From assembly GCA_965370955.1 (NCBI GenBank), contig CBDUWP010000077.1:1-6756 (forward strand): 6,756 nt of DNA. The letters run 5' to 3'. Of the stretch, positions 6,040 through 6,756 are shown piece after piece. Position 1 is the stretch's first letter; the number at the start of each line of letters is the position of its first letter. This stretch comes from CBDUWP01 sp965370955 (GTDB taxonomy: Bacteria > Planctomycetota > Phycisphaerae > Sedimentisphaerales > Anaerobacaceae). The notes beneath the pieces are model-generated. The model was not told the origin of the DNA, made no database searches, and saw only the letters and a program-made list of their open reading frames with translations. Both the position numbers and the translations under genes were made by a program.

Positions 6040-6756
6040 ATGAAAATATTGGTTAAAATTTTATGCTGTATTATACCTGTAAAGAAATGGCGAAAGGCTG
6101 TTCGGCATAATTTGATAAGTAAAAAAACTCGCCAAAAAGAGCTTGCCAGCTATGGATGCACAATAGATTCTGGGGTGTTAACTACGCCTGAAGGTGTCAA
6201 AATTGACGTGTCTGACACATTGGACAATCCTCTTCATCTTGTTATAGAGGTTTTTGTTAATAGTGAATATAATCTGGATATTAACAAGGAATCAGTACTA
6301 ATTGATATCGGTATGAACAGAGCTGTAGCATCATTACGATTTGCGGCAGATGACAATATCAAGAAGATATATAGCTATGAGCCTTTTAAGCCGACTTTCG
6401 CAAGGGCAAAAGATAATCTGAAATTGAATCCAAAGTTGAGTGACAAAATAAATCCTCGTAACTTCGGGCTTGGCAAAGAAAATGCTACAATGAAAATTTC
6501 ATATACCGCCAGTGCTTCTGTGGGAATGAGTACTGTTTGTGATGTTTGCAAGGGACGAGAAAATATACATAAGGAAATGGTTGTTATTAAGGATGCAGCG
6601 AAAGAGTTTTCTGATATTCTAGCTGAAAATAAAAACAAATATGTGATAGTCAAATGCGATTGCGAAGGCGCGGAATTTGAAATTTTTGAAAGACTTAACG
6701 AAAAGAATATTATAAGCAAAATAGATGTTGTCATGATGGAATATCATTTTGAAAAC
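6040..6756 (+). CDS. FkbM-family SAM-dependent methyltransferase, 3' end outside the window
   Basis: The frame is open for 239 codons to the last base, so the C-terminus is missing. The N-terminus (KILCCIIPVKKWRKAVRHN) is hydrophobic then basic, like the leading segment of many proteins in surface-glycan clusters. The methyltransferase fold follows: motif I VLIDIGMNRAVASLRFA (86-102), the acidic strand-2 end YSYEPFKPT (111-119, E114), NFGLG (141-145) and KCDCEGAEFEIFE (205-217), which matches the FkbM K-x-D-x-EG-x-E pattern, then DVVMMEYH (229-236). Motif I is unusual in having Ala where the second conserved Gly is typical (DxGxNxG). Known FkbM enzymes O-methylate sugars and natural products; the context suggests methylation of a glycan residue. 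The start is ATG 6040, the first Met after the in-frame stop at 5995. Its own ribosome site is weak. Confidence 0.85.
   Translation, partial: MKILVKILCCIIPVKKWRKAVRHNLISKKTRQKELASYGCTIDSGVLTTPEGVKIDVSDTLDNPLHLVIEVFVNSEYNLDINKESVLIDIGMNRAVASLRFAADDNIKKIYSYEPFKPTFARAKDNLKLNPKLSDKINPRNFGLGKENATMKISYTASASVGMSTVCDVCKGRENIHKEMVVIKDAAKEFSDILAENKNKYVIVKCDCEGAEFEIFERLNEKNIISKIDVVMMEYHFEN

Noticed and set aside
6375..6734. 119-codon - strand ORF, hydrophobic near its N-terminus
   Set aside because: It lies opposite the FkbM motifs in the frame that is open to the window end. The apparent hydrophobic start is the complement of A-rich codons.
1..6756. CRISPR array, tRNA, rRNA, insertion sequence or phage genes
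   Set aside because: No spaced identical repeats, cloverleaf-like segments, rRNA-like conserved stretches, transposase motifs or phage structural genes were seen on either strand.

Overview
This is a bacterial chromosomal window with long, tightly packed genes, all on the + strand. The translation code is the standard one. Several starts are preceded by Shine-Dalgarno sequences (AAGGA, GGAAG, AGGAG). Base composition is A+T-leaning, with A-rich codons. The taxon cannot be fixed from the sequence. The surface-glycan genes suggest a cell that decorates its envelope. The noncoding repeat between genes resembles, from memory, intergenic repeats of Planctomycetota and some candidate phyla, which is only a weak hint.

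Region 1 (1-2010) is the 3' part of polA, encoding DNA polymerase I. The window opens inside the gene: the reading frame runs to base 1, and the first residues look like the end of the 5'-nuclease domain. An intact proofreading exonuclease domain and an intact family A polymerase domain follow. Region 2 (2011-2386) is a 376-base noncoding spacer. It holds a pair of short direct repeats, a GC-richer palindrome with two competing foldings, a degenerate 12/24-bp tandem array, a possible terminator and a possible promoter.

Region 3 (2387 to the window end) is a sugar and glycan operon. A Gfo/Idh/MocA oxidoreductase, a left-handed beta-helix acyltransferase and a DegT/DnrJ/EryC1/StrS aminotransferase form a three-gene set. 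This is the combination used to oxidise, aminate and acetylate C3 of a nucleotide sugar, as in the WlbA/WlbC/WlbB (WbpB/WbpE/WbpD) route to UDP-2,3-diacetamido sugars. A glycosyltransferase-like protein follows, then a 17-codon mini-ORF, then an FkbM-type methyltransferase cut by the window end. Together they suggest that the cell makes an N-acetylated amino sugar, attaches it to a surface glycan, and methylates the product.

I see no CRISPR array, transposase, tRNA, rRNA or clearly new system. The most unusual material is the structured spacer at 2030-2294 and the mini-ORF at 5984-6037.
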